Shown: piece by piece, positions 27,985 through 37,303 of the stretch
Layout: every line of letters begins with the position of its first letter
How positions within the stretch are numbered: position 1 is the first letter of the stretch
Assembly (NCBI GenBank): GCA_964493205.1
Contig: CAZBMJ010000004.1
Location: forward strand, 1-64,000
Length of the DNA: 64,000 nucleotides
Reading direction: 5' to 3'
Source of the DNA: CAZBMJ01 sp964493205
GTDB lineage: Bacteria; Myxococcota; UBA727; JABDBI01
Position numbers and translations under genes: made by a program
The notes under the pieces: model-generated
The model's input: only the letters and a program-made list of their open reading frames with translations
What the model was told of the DNA's origin: nothing
The model's database searches: none

Positions 27985-28500
27985 TTATTGTACTTGAGCA
28001 TTTTTCACGCTTTCCATGTCTTTTTTCACTATTTCCATTTTGGCTTTAAATTCGCTTTCACTTAAGGTAGTTCCTACACATACACCTTTTTCACTACAAA
28101 CTGCCCAATTGTATTTACAGCTGCCATGATTAGACATCTTTGGTATTTCTTTATTTTTTTGTTTTTCTTCAAATTCTTTTTTACATTTTTCTGCGGTGGC
28201 ACTCATTATTTTTTTAGCAGTGGGTAGATTAACAGCCATTTGCCCACTACCATTTTCAGCAAAGCATCCAGGACAGTCATTTATTGGTACCAGTGCACAT
28301 TGTTCTTCTTTGCTGTTGGGATCACAGGATATTTGATCATCGCTTAATGAAATTTTGTTAGCATCCACATCATGATCTACATCTGAATAGCTATTTTTAG
28401 TCACTGTGTAGGCTTTTTTGCTATTTTTTTGTTTTTCTTGTTCATTACAGGCAGAGATAAAGCTTAAAGATAAAGCTATGAGTAATAATGTTTTTTTCAT
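27985..28500 (-). CDS. Cys-rich lipoprotein, unknown function
   Basis: A 171-residue lipoprotein: MKKTLLLIALSLSFISAC gives a clean lipobox. The mature protein contains eight further Cys in the patterns ISCDPNSKEEQCALVPINDC-PGC, AEKCKKEF, GSCKYNWAVC and GVCVG, suggesting a compact disulfide-bonded domain. Charged helices flank it. No family recognised. The ATG at 28500 is preceded by GGGGG-AAAAA, the same leader as the genes at 6010 and 51764. It is 55 bases downstream of the CpoB-like gene and probably part of the pal transcript. Confidence 0.72.
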   Translation of the reverse strand: MKKTLLLIALSLSFISACNEQEKQKNSKKAYTVTKNSYSDVDHDVDANKISLSDDQISCDPNSKEEQCALVPINDCPGCFAENGSGQMAVNLPTAKKIMSATAEKCKKEFEEKQKNKEIPKMSNHGSCKYNWAVCSEKGVCVGTTLSESEFKAKMEIVKKDMESVKNAQVQ

Positions 28501-28555
28501 TTTTTCCCCCAAAAATGACCAGCAATGGTCAATAATTCCTGGGGGCATGTAACAA

Positions 28556-29200
28556 TTAGTTGGTCAGATTGCCATGAATTTTTAGTTCAGTGATTTGTTT
28601 TAGGGCTTCTTTTGCTTGCTCACAATCTTTTTTGTAAGATATAAGCTCTTCAAATGCTTGCATAGCTGCTTTTGTATTACCCATTTCTTTTAATAAAAGC
28701 CCAATTTTTAACAAAGTTTCTTCTTTAGGTTGGCTATTATCTTTTAATAAATTTTTATAGGTTATTAGAGCCTTTTTTTGGTCTACTATTTTTTGTTCTG
28801 CAGTAGGTACATTAGTCTTTTCTAAAGTCTTTTCTAATGCATATTTAGCTATTTCCATTTCAGAACTTAGTTTTTGTAACTCTTGAGTCAGCTTTTGATT
28901 ATTAAGTAAAGAATCTTCCAAAGTTTTTTTAAAATTAGCTACTTGGTCGTCTAGAGTGGCAACTTTTTGTAGCAAAACTTTTAGTTGATCATTGAGTAAA
29001 ATTTCTAAGTCATGTTTTAGACTTTGTATTTTAGCCATTTCATCTTCAAGTTTATTAATTCGAACAGTTAGGCTATCTCCTTGTACTTTGGTTAATAAGC
29101 ATCCATTGAAAATAAACAAAGCGCTTATTAAAGCGCTAATAAGAACTTTATTTTTCCAGCGAGAATTCTGCTCTACGGTTTTTTGCATAAGCTGATTCAT
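28556..29200 (-). CDS. CpoB/YbgF-like coiled-coil lipoprotein
   Basis: The N-terminal membrane segment ends in the lipobox-like F-I-F-N-G-C, followed by a coiled coil (residues about 40-135 with heptad Leu) and a C-terminal helical part: TYKNLLKDNSQPKEETLLKIGLLLKEMG, then NTKAAMQAFEELISYK, which resembles a TPR pair. This architecture (coiled coil then TPR) is that of CpoB/YbgF, the usual neighbour of pal, which coordinates peptidoglycan synthesis with outer-membrane constriction. The start at 29200 lies inside the pal 3' end (52 base overlap) with AAGGAG just upstream; 29188 is an alternative. The lipid anchor is unusual, as classic CpoB is soluble periplasmic. Confidence 0.65.
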   Translation of the reverse strand: MNQLMQKTVEQNSRWKNKVLISALISALFIFNGCLLTKVQGDSLTVRINKLEDEMAKIQSLKHDLEILLNDQLKVLLQKVATLDDQVANFKKTLEDSLLNNQKLTQELQKLSSEMEIAKYALEKTLEKTNVPTAEQKIVDQKKALITYKNLLKDNSQPKEETLLKIGLLLKEMGNTKAAMQAFEELISYKKDCEQAKEALKQITELKIHGNLTN

Positions 29201-29891
29201 CCGCTCCTTGTACTTGTGGCTTTTCTGAACCATATGATACAATTTGAATCTGCTTTGATGCAATAGAGTGAGTGCTGCTTAGGTAACTTTTTACTGCTTG
29301 GGCTCTTCGTTCACCCAAAGCTAAGTTATATTCTTTGGTACCTCGCTCATCTGTATGGCCTAAAATGGTTAATTTTTTTGATGGATTATCTTGTAAGCAT
29401 TTTGCAAGCTTAGCTATGTCTTGTTCATGATTATTATTGATTTTTGAGGAATCAAATTCAAAATAAATTTTAGCTAAATCATTGCAGTCAGTAATTTCTC
29501 CGCTTAAAGAATTACTATTTATTTTATTATCGGCAACACATTTTCCTAAAGAACAGCTATTACCTGGCGGGCAAGAGCCATCATCGTCACTACATTTTGA
29601 TAAACAGGTTTTATTGTCGCAATAGCTATCAGCATCGCAGTCTGCATCGATTTTGCAAGCGGATTTACAGCGATTATTTACGCATTTCTTTAAATCTTTG
29701 CAGTCAGTATCGCTCACACATTCTTCGCAAACACCCATATGGCAAACACCTTGAGTTTGCTTTCCATTTTGTGTTAGTAAGCAATCACTATTATTTTTAC
29801 AGGTTATTTTTGCTGGTTTTTTAGTACAACCAACAAAAGATAAGCTAATGGCTATTGATAAAACCAAAAAAATTCTCTTTAAAATCAGCAT
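29148..29891 (-). CDS. pal: Peptidoglycan-associated lipoprotein with Cys-rich N-terminal domain
   Basis: The signal peptide ends in L-S-F-V-G-C (lipobox). Residues about 25-115 hold four Cys-rich units of the pattern C-x-x-D-x-D-C / C-x-x-x-x-C (SDCLLTQNGKQTQGVC, DTDCKDLKKCVNNRC, DADCDADSYCDNKTC, DGSCPPGNSCSLGKC), resembling the disulfide-rich Dickkopf-type repeats common in myxobacterial and delta-proteobacterial surface proteins. The C-terminal OmpA/Pal domain is complete: YFEFDSSKI, LTILGHTDERGTKEYNLALGERRAQAVKSYL, and the closing KNRRAEFSLEK; the HTDERG segment contacts peptidoglycan. The ATG at 29891 has GGAGG five bases upstream. No tolQRAB genes are in the window. Confidence 0.88.
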   Translation of the reverse strand: MLILKRIFLVLSIAISLSFVGCTKKPAKITCKNNSDCLLTQNGKQTQGVCHMGVCEECVSDTDCKDLKKCVNNRCKSACKIDADCDADSYCDNKTCLSKCSDDDGSCPPGNSCSLGKCVADNKINSNSLSGEITDCNDLAKIYFEFDSSKINNNHEQDIAKLAKCLQDNPSKKLTILGHTDERGTKEYNLALGERRAQAVKSYLSSTHSIASKQIQIVSYGSEKPQVQGADESAYAKNRRAEFSLEK

Positions 29892-30026
29892 CATTTCCTC
29901 CAAAAGGGTCAAAAATATAATCTTTGCTTACTTAAGCTGTTTACCTAAGCAAAACGAAATTATATAGAATGCTTGAGTATAGGTATAATATTTCTTCAAA
30001 TTAATAAACTTAAAGTTTAATAAAGT

Positions 30027-31526
30027 ATGACAAAAAAACAAAATATGGCAAAAACACACGAGTCTCTTGAAACAATATCTGTTTACACGCAGGATCCACC
30101 GCTAAATCAGTTTAAATTTTTATTTTTAGAAACAACTCTTTTAAAAAGAATTGTGCAACTTGGGTGGCCAGTAATTTTAGGGATGTTTACTCAATCCGCT
30201 ATAAACACTGTTGATCTCTTAATGATAGGCCGCCTAGATGATAAAATAGCTGTCCCAGGAAGCGCTGCTGTTATGTCATCTTTGATAATTTTGTGGGCAT
30301 ATGGTGGCTTTTTATCCGCTATTTCCGTGGGAACGCAAGCTATTTCTGCTCGCAGATTTAGTGAGGGTCAGTATAGCTTGGCTGGACAAGTTTTAAGCAA
30401 TTCTATTTTTGTTTCTATTGTAGCAAGTTTTTTTATAACGCTTTTGGCTATTTATTCTGTTGAGCCAATCATGTTTTTGCTATCCAAAGACGAGACCGTA
30501 ATTAAAATGTCCATTGAGTATAGTCAAATTCGTCTCTTAGGCCTGCCAAGCATGGCGTTAATGGCTTCTTTTAAAAGCTTTTATGATGCTATGGGAAGAG
30601 TGAAGATTCACATGTGTATGGCCATTTTAATGAATATAATTAATATTTGTTTTAATTATTTCTTTATTTTTGGGACTAGTATCTTTGGCTTTGTTATAGA
30701 ACCAATGGGCGTTAATGGCGCAGCCTGGGGCTCTGTGATTTCTAGTTATGCAGGATTATTGTTTATGATTGGCTGGTCATTACGAAGATCTGATCGGCTT
30801 AAATTTAGTGTTTTTACTATTAAAAATATTAATTTAACTATTTCATTTGCTGTTGCTAAATTATCTGTGTGGTCAGGTTTAGCCACCGTTGTTTTAATGT
30901 CTGGTGTTGGATTATTTAATTACATAGTTAGTTCCATAGATAAAGAAAATAATTTAGCTTCTATTAACAGCTCTGCTAGCAGCATTATTACTCATATTAT
31001 GATGCTGGTTTTTATGAGTTCTCTGGCTTTTGGTACATCTACAGCTACTTTGGTTTCACAGTCTATTGGGGCTAAAAAAATCTATTTAGCTCAACGCTAT
31101 GCCTGGCAATGCGTTATTTTAGCAATTTACTCAACCATTATTTTTGGCACGATAGTCTTTATTTTTCCGGACTTTATTTTATCATTATTTTTGCCTGCAG
31201 ACTTAGATAACAGTCAGCTTAAAGACTTAGTTATTGCCCAAGCCATACCATCTTTAAAACTTACCGCTTTATTTTTATCTCCAGCTGCAGCTGCAGGGTT
31301 AGTTTTAACCCAAGCTTTGTATGGTGCTGGTGAAACTAGGTTTATTATGATGGTGGAATTTATTTTGCACTTTTTTTGCTTGGTGCCTTTGGCTTGGTTC
31401 TTAGCTATTCATTTAAATTTAGGCTTAATAGGCTGCTGGTTAGCGGCAGTTATTTATGGCGCGTTATTATTTTTGGCCACAGCTTATAAGTTTTATCAGG
31501 GTAGTTGGAAAAGTCTTGAGCTTTAA
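30027..31526 (+). CDS. MATE-family efflux transporter
   Basis: A twelve-helix inner-membrane protein of the MatE family: two six-helix halves, with LGWPVILGMFTQSAINTVDLLMIGRLDD at the start of the first and SVWSGLATVVLMSGVGLFNYIV at the second. MATE proteins export cationic compounds in exchange for H+ or Na+. At 499 residues it is slightly longer than the usual 450 because of a 35-residue cytoplasmic N terminus. The 3' end overlaps the convergent phoU gene by four bases. Divergent from pal across a 135 base gap. Confidence 0.92.
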   Translation: MTKKQNMAKTHESLETISVYTQDPPLNQFKFLFLETTLLKRIVQLGWPVILGMFTQSAINTVDLLMIGRLDDKIAVPGSAAVMSSLIILWAYGGFLSAISVGTQAISARRFSEGQYSLAGQVLSNSIFVSIVASFFITLLAIYSVEPIMFLLSKDETVIKMSIEYSQIRLLGLPSMALMASFKSFYDAMGRVKIHMCMAILMNIINICFNYFFIFGTSIFGFVIEPMGVNGAAWGSVISSYAGLLFMIGWSLRRSDRLKFSVFTIKNINLTISFAVAKLSVWSGLATVVLMSGVGLFNYIVSSIDKENNLASINSSASSIITHIMMLVFMSSLAFGTSTATLVSQSIGAKKIYLAQRYAWQCVILAIYSTIIFGTIVFIFPDFILSLFLPADLDNSQLKDLVIAQAIPSLKLTALFLSPAAAAGLVLTQALYGAGETRFIMMVEFILHFFCLVPLAWFLAIHLNLGLIGCWLAAVIYGALLFLATAYKFYQGSWKSLEL

Positions 31527-32218
31527 AATAAACTCACAGAACTTTTAGTGGTTTGTTGATGCCTGATATCTTGTCCCTTAACCAGAAATATAATTAATTC
31601 GGCTAGTTTGACCGTATGATCACCCATACGTTCAAGCCACTTAGCAATAGATAAAAGATGATAAAAACATTGCATATCTTTATTATTTTTACCTATTTCC
31701 ATAATAAATTGCTTAGAAATTTTTTGATATATTTCGTCCAGAATACTATCTTGGCTAATTACTTTGCTGGCTTTTTTAATATCTTTAGTAATAAATGCTT
31801 CAATAGTTTTTTTAAGCATTTCTTTTACTCCCATGCTCATCTCTTCTAACTCATCAAATTTAGCTGCAATATTATTTTTATTAAGTTTAATTATTAGGTA
31901 ACCAATTTTAGCAGCTAAATCACCTAGGCGCTCAATATAAGTAACCATTTTTAGTATACTGATAACGAGTCGTAAATCTTGCCCCAAGGGCTGCCTTTGA
32001 GCCAGTATTTCTAAGCACTTTCTATCTATTATTATTTCTTCTTTATCAATTATTAAATCAAGTTCAATAATAGATTTAGCCAAGTCTATATCAATATTTT
32101 TTAATGCTAAAATAGAAGTATCGATCATTTTTTCTACTTTAGTGGCCATAAGTAATATATGCTCATTAAGCATTTTTAAGTCGTTGTCATAGGCTTGATG
32201 TATGTGATTATTGCTCAT
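31523..32218 (-). CDS. phoU: Phosphate-signalling protein PhoU
   Basis: Two three-helix bundle repeats with the PhoU signature acidic/Asp patterns: EIIIDRKCLEILAQRQPLGQDLRLVISILKMV and the matching SILDEIYQKISKQFIMEIGKNNKDMQCFYHLLSIAKWLERMGDH. PhoU links the Pst transporter to PhoR signalling and limits phosphate uptake. The ATG at 32218 follows the pstB stop by one base; a TTG at 32227 is the alternative start. Last gene of the pst cluster. Confidence 0.95.
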   Translation of the reverse strand: MSNNHIHQAYDNDLKMLNEHILLMATKVEKMIDTSILALKNIDIDLAKSIIELDLIIDKEEIIIDRKCLEILAQRQPLGQDLRLVISILKMVTYIERLGDLAAKIGYLIIKLNKNNIAAKFDELEEMSMGVKEMLKKTIEAFITKDIKKASKVISQDSILDEIYQKISKQFIMEIGKNNKDMQCFYHLLSIAKWLERMGDHTVKLAELIIFLVKGQDIRHQQTTKSSVSLF

Positions 32219-32219
32219 A

Positions 32220-32990
32220 TTAACCAAATTTTCCTGTTATGTAGTCTTCTGTTCTTTGATCGCGCGGATTAGTAAAAATATTTTTTGTGTCGTCTATTTC
32301 GATTAATTGCCCTGATAAGAAATAAGCGGTGATTTGAGAAATTCTTGCAGCTTGCTGCATGCTATGGGTAACGATAACAATGGCGTATTTAGTACGCAGG
32401 GAACTTATTAAGTCTTCTATACGGGCAGTAGAAATAGGGTCTAGAGCTGAGCAGGGTTCATCTAGTAATAATACTTCTGGCTCCATGGCTAATGCTCTAG
32501 CAATGCAGAGACGTTGTTGCTGCCCCCCCGAAAGAGTTAAGCTAGGTGCATTGAGGCGATCTTTTACTTCATTAAATAAAGCGGCTTTACTTAAGGCTTC
32601 TTCTACCAAATCAAACTTATTACGGGGTATTTTTTTCTGTGTTAAAAAATAACCACTTAAGACATTTTCCATAATAGACATATGGGGAAAAGGATTAGGT
32701 TTTTGAAAAACCATTCCAACTTTTCTTCTTAAAATGCATGGATCAATACTTTTGTCATAGATATCTTGATTATCTAATAAAATTTTTCCTTCAACGCGAG
32801 TATTTTCAGTAAAGTCATGCATTCTGTTTAATGCCCTAATAAAAGTTGATTTACCACAACCTGATGGACCAATAATAGCAGTAACTACTCCTGAATTCAT
32901 TTCTAGTGACACATTATCTACAGCTTTTTTATTTCCATAATAAATAGATAGATTTTTAGTTAAAATTTTAGGTAGTAATTCTTGTATCAT
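32220..32990 (-). CDS. pstB: Phosphate ABC transporter ATP-binding protein
   Basis: ATPase subunit of the high-affinity phosphate importer. Walker A GPSGCGKSTFIRALNRM (the RALNRM tail is a PstB hallmark), signature LSGGQQQRL, Walker B VLLLDEPCSALDP, H-loop IVTHS. 256 residues, normal size. It is separated from pstA by the opposite-strand lipoprotein gene at 33206-34675, so pstB-phoU must have their own promoter or rely on read-through of about 1.7 kb. Confidence 0.97.
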   Translation of the reverse strand: MIQELLPKILTKNLSIYYGNKKAVDNVSLEMNSGVVTAIIGPSGCGKSTFIRALNRMHDFTENTRVEGKILLDNQDIYDKSIDPCILRRKVGMVFQKPNPFPHMSIMENVLSGYFLTQKKIPRNKFDLVEEALSKAALFNEVKDRLNAPSLTLSGGQQQRLCIARALAMEPEVLLLDEPCSALDPISTARIEDLISSLRTKYAIVIVTHSMQQAARISQITAYFLSGQLIEIDDTKNIFTNPRDQRTEDYITGKFG

Positions 32991-33133
32991 GGGATTCCTT
33001 CACATTGTCCATGTTTATTTTAATAATTTTTTTAAATAAATTATTTCTAATATTATCTATTTTTATTAATAATATAATATATAAAATAAGTATTTGGAGT
33101 AAATCACTATTCAAATGATTTTTTTTGCTCTAA

Positions 33134-33162
33134 TTGCTTGCAAAATAAATTTAAAATAGTAT
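33134..33162 (+). promoter_or_regulatory. Likely promoter of the pst-inserted lipoprotein gene
   Basis: TTGCTT at 33134-33139 and TAGTAT at 33157-33162 are separated by exactly 17 bp, and lie 44 bases before the ATG at 33206. The 215-base gap also has to hold the minus-strand promoter for pstB-phoU; no Pho-box-like repeat is evident. Confidence 0.45.
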
Positions 33163-33205
33163 CTATAATATGTATCAATTAAATTAACTTTCGAGATTTA
33201 ATACA

Positions 33206-34675
33206 ATGAAAAATGAATTATTTATAAAATCTACTATATTTCTATTGGTGTTAGCCGTTGGATGCGCCAAGCCTCAAGTAACGAAAAATAATAATTCTGC
33301 TTCAGAAAGTGAAAAAAAAGTTCTTGAAGATAAGCTAAAAAAAGCTCAAGATGATTTGACAGCAGCACTTGCCAGTAGCCCTAAAAACACGAAAGAGGTT
33401 AAAGAGCTGGAAGATAAGCTAAAAAAAGTTCAAGATGATTTGACAGCAGCACTTGCTAGCCCTCCTAAAAATACGACAGAGATTAAAGACTATGAAGATA
33501 AACTAAAAAAACTCGAAGCTGAAAATACTAAACTTAAAGCAAAGTTAGAAGAACTCAATAAAAAACTTGGAATCACTCCACCAAAAGAAATTTCTGTAAA
33601 AGCTGCTACAGTAATAAAAGAGCTAGAAACTGATTATAAGCCTGGTAAAGTAACAGAAACTTTGAAAGTCTTAGCGGATGAAAAAAATGAAGAGGCTGCC
33701 ATTAAAGCTTACAACACCATTACGGAGAAAATGGTAGAACTCTATAAGGCGGGAGCTGATCAAGCGACCATAGATAAAACTTTTGGAGACTTGAGTAAAT
33801 TTGATGATAATATGTTCTTATCTGCTACTATTGCAAAACATAATCAAGAAATAGTTGCTAAAGTTACTGAAGAAATCATAAATAAGGGCAAAACTTATTA
33901 TGAAGAATTAATTAACGATAAAGATCCTAATAGACTCGCTAACTCTCCAATTTTATATTTAACTAAAATAGATGAAAATAAATTTAGTCATGATCTTAAG
34001 CCAAATAACAACAAACCAGGTGTTGCTACACTACTTTTAAATACTATGTCAGATTTTATCAAAAGTGCATCATTAAGCGATTTGTATGCTGTTATACATT
34101 TTTTAGGTGCTAAAAAAGAATTAATGAAGCATAAAAGCTTTGAAGAGTTTATAGCTGGGATTAAGGATAAAATTCTAGAATTTGAACAGGTAGGTAAACA
34201 AGATGGTATTAAATTGAGCAAGCATGTAAAAGATAATTTTGAAAAAAATCTCTTGTCAGGACAGCTAAAAAATTATTTTGCAATAGATTATCCTGCAAGA
34301 GTTAAAGAAATAACTGATAATTACAAAAAATCTTTTGAAGATTTAAGTAAAGAAAATATTGCTGAAATAGCCAAGACTTCTCCCATAGTAAACATACTCC
34401 GATGGGATGTTGCTAAGTTAGCAAGCCTCACACTTGATCAAAAAGAAGAGTTAAAAAAATATACTAATAACGCTTCAGCGGACCAATTAAAAGCTGTGCT
34501 TTATAAGTTGACTGACGCTGGTTATTTAATAGGGAATGCAGGACAAATTAATAGCTATGCTAATTATTTATACACGGAAATCAACGGTAAATCTTCTGGT
34601 AGCGCTCAAACCAACTTTGATATAAAGAGATTTAATCAACACAAATTACCTAACTTTGATAAAGATTTTTTATAA
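33206..34675 (+). CDS. Coiled-coil lipoprotein inserted in the pst cluster
   Basis: A 489-residue lipoprotein (lipobox L-A-V-G-C) with a coiled coil at residues about 30-130, built from two near-identical 28-residue units (LEDKLKKAQDDLTAALAS...) plus a partial third. The repeats are conserved at DNA level with an 84 bp period. The rest (about 130-489) is charged and alpha-helical with no recognised domain. It follows the same plan as the lipoproteins at 199, 9000 and 25154. It lies on the plus strand between minus-strand pstA and pstB, and its stop codon abuts the pstA stop codon. No link to phosphate uptake can be seen in the protein; insertion after assembly of the operon is the simplest reading. 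Confidence 0.78.
   Translation: MKNELFIKSTIFLLVLAVGCAKPQVTKNNNSASESEKKVLEDKLKKAQDDLTAALASSPKNTKEVKELEDKLKKVQDDLTAALASPPKNTTEIKDYEDKLKKLEAENTKLKAKLEELNKKLGITPPKEISVKAATVIKELETDYKPGKVTETLKVLADEKNEEAAIKAYNTITEKMVELYKAGADQATIDKTFGDLSKFDDNMFLSATIAKHNQEIVAKVTEEIINKGKTYYEELINDKDPNRLANSPILYLTKIDENKFSHDLKPNNNKPGVATLLLNTMSDFIKSASLSDLYAVIHFLGAKKELMKHKSFEEFIAGIKDKILEFEQVGKQDGIKLSKHVKDNFEKNLLSGQLKNYFAIDYPARVKEITDNYKKSFEDLSKENIAEIAKTSPIVNILRWDVAKLASLTLDQKEELKKYTNNASADQLKAVLYKLTDAGYLIGNAGQINSYANYLYTEINGKSSGSAQTNFDIKRFNQHKLPNFDKDFL
33326..33520 (+). repeat. 84 bp in-frame tandem repeat
   Basis: Units at 33326-33409 and 33410-33493 start GAAGATAAGCTAAAAAAAG and differ at about a dozen positions; a third partial unit begins at 33494. 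The period is 28 codons, so copy-number change would lengthen or shorten the coiled coil without a frameshift. Confidence 0.88.
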
Positions 34676-35530
34676 TTAATATTTTTTCTCGCTTTTATAA
34701 CGAAAGAAAGTTGCCACAGCATTCATGAAAAATAAGATTATTAATAAAACTATGATAGCTGCTGAGGCATTTTGTAAAAATCCACTTTGAGGCTTTTGTA
34801 CCCATTGAAAAATTTGTAAAGGCAAGCTTGAGAATTCGCTCATAATATTTGAAGGTATAAAAGCTATATAAGCTGCTGCACCTAGAATAATCAAAGGAGC
34901 GGATTCACCAATAGCTCGTGATAAAGCTAAAATAATGCCCGTGATCATTTGTGAGACAGAAAGTGGCAGCGTTATGTGCCAAATTACCCTTAGTTGTGAT
35001 GCACCAAGAGCAATGGCGGCTTCTTTTAAATTAAGAGGCACCATTTTTAATGATTCTCTGCAAGCTATAATTATGATGGGTAAAATTAATAAAGATAGCG
35101 TAAGAGCAGCGGCGATTAAGCTTGGGCCTAAATTAAAAAATCTAACAAATATTTCTAATCCCAACAAACCAAATATAACTGAAGGCAGGCCGGCTAGATT
35201 GCCAATATTTATTTCAATGATTTTTTTAAAGAAATTATTTTTTGAATACTCTTCTAAATAAATGGCAGAACAAATACCTAAAGGAATGGAAATAATCATG
35301 GTTAACAGCATTAAGTAAATAGTCCCTAATAAACTTGGTAACACTCCTGCTTTATCAAAATTTTTAGACGGAAAACTTGTTAAAAAAGATAAATTTAATT
35401 TATTTTTTGCTACCAAAAAAGTATCCGCTATTAGAAAAAACAATATCAATAAAGGCAGTATTATAGCTAGCAAACAAATTATTTTAAAAATATATTCTAA
35501 TAGATTTTTTTTAATATTTTTAATAATCAT
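34676..35530 (-). CDS. pstA: Phosphate ABC transporter permease PstA
   Basis: Inner-membrane permease with six predicted helices. The ABC-importer EAA-type loop is KEAAIALGASQLRVIWHITLP, and LSRAIGESAPLIILGAAAYI is the PstA-specific segment after it. 284 residues, standard. It overlaps pstC by four bases (ATGA), indicating translational coupling. Confidence 0.95.
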   Translation of the reverse strand: MIIKNIKKNLLEYIFKIICLLAIILPLLILFFLIADTFLVAKNKLNLSFLTSFPSKNFDKAGVLPSLLGTIYLMLLTMIISIPLGICSAIYLEEYSKNNFFKKIIEINIGNLAGLPSVIFGLLGLEIFVRFFNLGPSLIAAALTLSLLILPIIIIACRESLKMVPLNLKEAAIALGASQLRVIWHITLPLSVSQMITGIILALSRAIGESAPLIILGAAAYIAFIPSNIMSEFSSLPLQIFQWVQKPQSGFLQNASAAIIVLLIILFFMNAVATFFRYKSEKKY

Positions 35531-36396
35531 TTTTTTGCTCTTCTGCTCGCTAAATTAAGTATAAAAGTTATTAAAAACAAGAAAAATGCCACGGCAAAAA
35601 TAGTTAAATACTCTAAAGAATTTTGGGGAGTATCGCCCATACTTACTTGAACAATATAAGCCGTCATTGTTTGCATACTTTCTGTAATATTTAGGCTTAG
35701 ATTTGGTTTTAGACCTGCCGCAATAGATACAATAACGCTTTCGCCCAAAGATCTAGAAAGAGCTAGAAAAAAAGCAGCTATAATACTAGATTTGGCATAA
35801 GGTACTATGACTAAAAAAATAGTTGAAAGCTTGCTAGCACCCAAAGCATAAGAAGCTTCTTTTAAGTCTTTGGGAGTTTTAAAAAGAGCATCTTCACATA
35901 AAGAACAAATAGTTGGTATAAGCATGATACCCAAGACTAATCCTGCAGAAAGAGCATTAAAGCTTGATAAATTATTTATTATTTGGCCTAATAAAGGAGT
36001 CACTATGCTTAATGCAAAGTAGCCATAAACCACTGTGGGTATACCTGCGAGTATCTCTAATAAAGGTTTAACAATTTTTCTAAAAGTAGGCCTTGCAAAT
36101 TCACTTAAATAAATAGCTGCCAAAATACCTAAAGGAAAAGCAGTACTCATGCTTATAAAGCTAATCAATAAAGAGCCACTTACAAGTGGCCAGATGCCAA
36201 ATCTTTTTGAGCTAAATAAAGGAGTCCATACTGTATCGCCAAAAAATTGACTAAAAGAAACATGATTAAAAAAATCCCAAGTTTTACTACATAAAATAAT
36301 TAAAACGCAGGCAATACAAATAATACTTATGCTGGCGCATAAAAAAAATATTAGCTCCATAGCGCTACCTAATAATTTTTTATGATTATTGTGCAT
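35527..36396 (-). CDS. pstC: Phosphate ABC transporter permease PstC
   Basis: Partner permease of PstA. Six helices; EAA loop LKEASYALGASKLSTIFLVIVP and the PstC-typical ALSRSLGESVIVSIAAG, plus LLEILAGIPTVVYGYFAL upstream. 289 residues. It overlaps the pstS 3' end by 11 bases, so pstS-pstC-pstA form one coupled operon. Confidence 0.95.
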   Translation of the reverse strand: MHNNHKKLLGSAMELIFFLCASISIICIACVLIILCSKTWDFFNHVSFSQFFGDTVWTPLFSSKRFGIWPLVSGSLLISFISMSTAFPLGILAAIYLSEFARPTFRKIVKPLLEILAGIPTVVYGYFALSIVTPLLGQIINNLSSFNALSAGLVLGIMLIPTICSLCEDALFKTPKDLKEASYALGASKLSTIFLVIVPYAKSSIIAAFFLALSRSLGESVIVSIAAGLKPNLSLNITESMQTMTAYIVQVSMGDTPQNSLEYLTIFAVAFFLFLITFILNLASRRAKK

Positions 36397-37303
36397 AATT
36401 AAGCTTTGCTAAAGATTCTGCTTGATCTTCTGGTGTGAGAGGTACAAAACCAACATCTAGTGCAATTTTTGTGCTGTAGCTTAAATAAAATTTTAAAAAC
36501 TCTAAACTCTCTTTATTTAAAGATTTTTGGTGAGCATAGATATAAATAGCCCTTGATAAAGGATAAGTTTTATCTTTTATAGTTTTAATTTCTGGCAAAA
36601 TACTCTCGTTATGTATGTTAATTGTATCGTCCATTAATTTTAACACTTTTAGATGAGTTTTATTTTCTGCATAATAAGCAAAGCTAAAAAACCCTATGGC
36701 ATTTTTATTAGATTTTATGGCGTGTACCAAAACATTATCATCTTCACTGGTAGTAATATCTCCACGACTAGCATGCTCTTGCCCCACTATAACTTTTGTG
36801 AAGTAGTCATAGGTGCCAGAAGATATTCCTGGCGCATATAACTGCATATCTTCTACTGGCCATGCAGGGTTAACATCATGCCATTGTTTGACTATATTCT
36901 CACTTGAAGGTTCAAACATTTTTTTGAGCTCAGAAAATTTTATTTCATTGAGCCAATGATTTTCTTTGTTAACTACTATTACTATGCCATCATAAGCTAC
37001 TTTAAGTTCAGTAACTTCTATATTATTATTTTTGCAATTATTTTCTTCTGAAGCTAAAATTTTTCTAGAAGCACCAATAATATTTATTCTGTTTTCACAC
37101 AATTTTTTAAATCCACCACCCGTACCACAAACACCTATGCTCACTTTAAGGCTTGGATTATGCTCTTGATACTCTTCTGCAACTGCTTCACTTAGGCCAT
37201 ACATAGTGCTTGAGCCATCTATTTTTATAATATTTTGATCTCTAGAACAGGTGCAATCTGCTAAAAACATTAAACATATACTTAATTTAAATAATATTTT
37301 CAT
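36386..37303 (-). CDS. pstS: Phosphate-binding lipoprotein PstS
   Basis: Periplasmic phosphate-binding component. The signal peptide ends in L-A-D-C, so it is probably lipid-anchored. The phosphate-binding motifs are IKIDGSSTMYGLSEAVAEEY (the GSST loop), GTGGGFKKLC and APGISSGTYDYF. The mature domain fits the SphX/PstS branch of about 300 residues that includes VNKENHWLNEIKFSEL. First gene of the operon; the 116-base gap to divergent apaG must carry both promoters. I do not see a convincing Pho box. Confidence 0.94.
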   Translation of the reverse strand: MKILFKLSICLMFLADCTCSRDQNIIKIDGSSTMYGLSEAVAEEYQEHNPSLKVSIGVCGTGGGFKKLCENRINIIGASRKILASEENNCKNNNIEVTELKVAYDGIVIVVNKENHWLNEIKFSELKKMFEPSSENIVKQWHDVNPAWPVEDMQLYAPGISSGTYDYFTKVIVGQEHASRGDITTSEDDNVLVHAIKSNKNAIGFFSFAYYAENKTHLKVLKLMDDTINIHNESILPEIKTIKDKTYPLSRAIYIYAHQKSLNKESLEFLKFYLSYSTKIALDVGFVPLTPEDQAESLAKLNYAQ

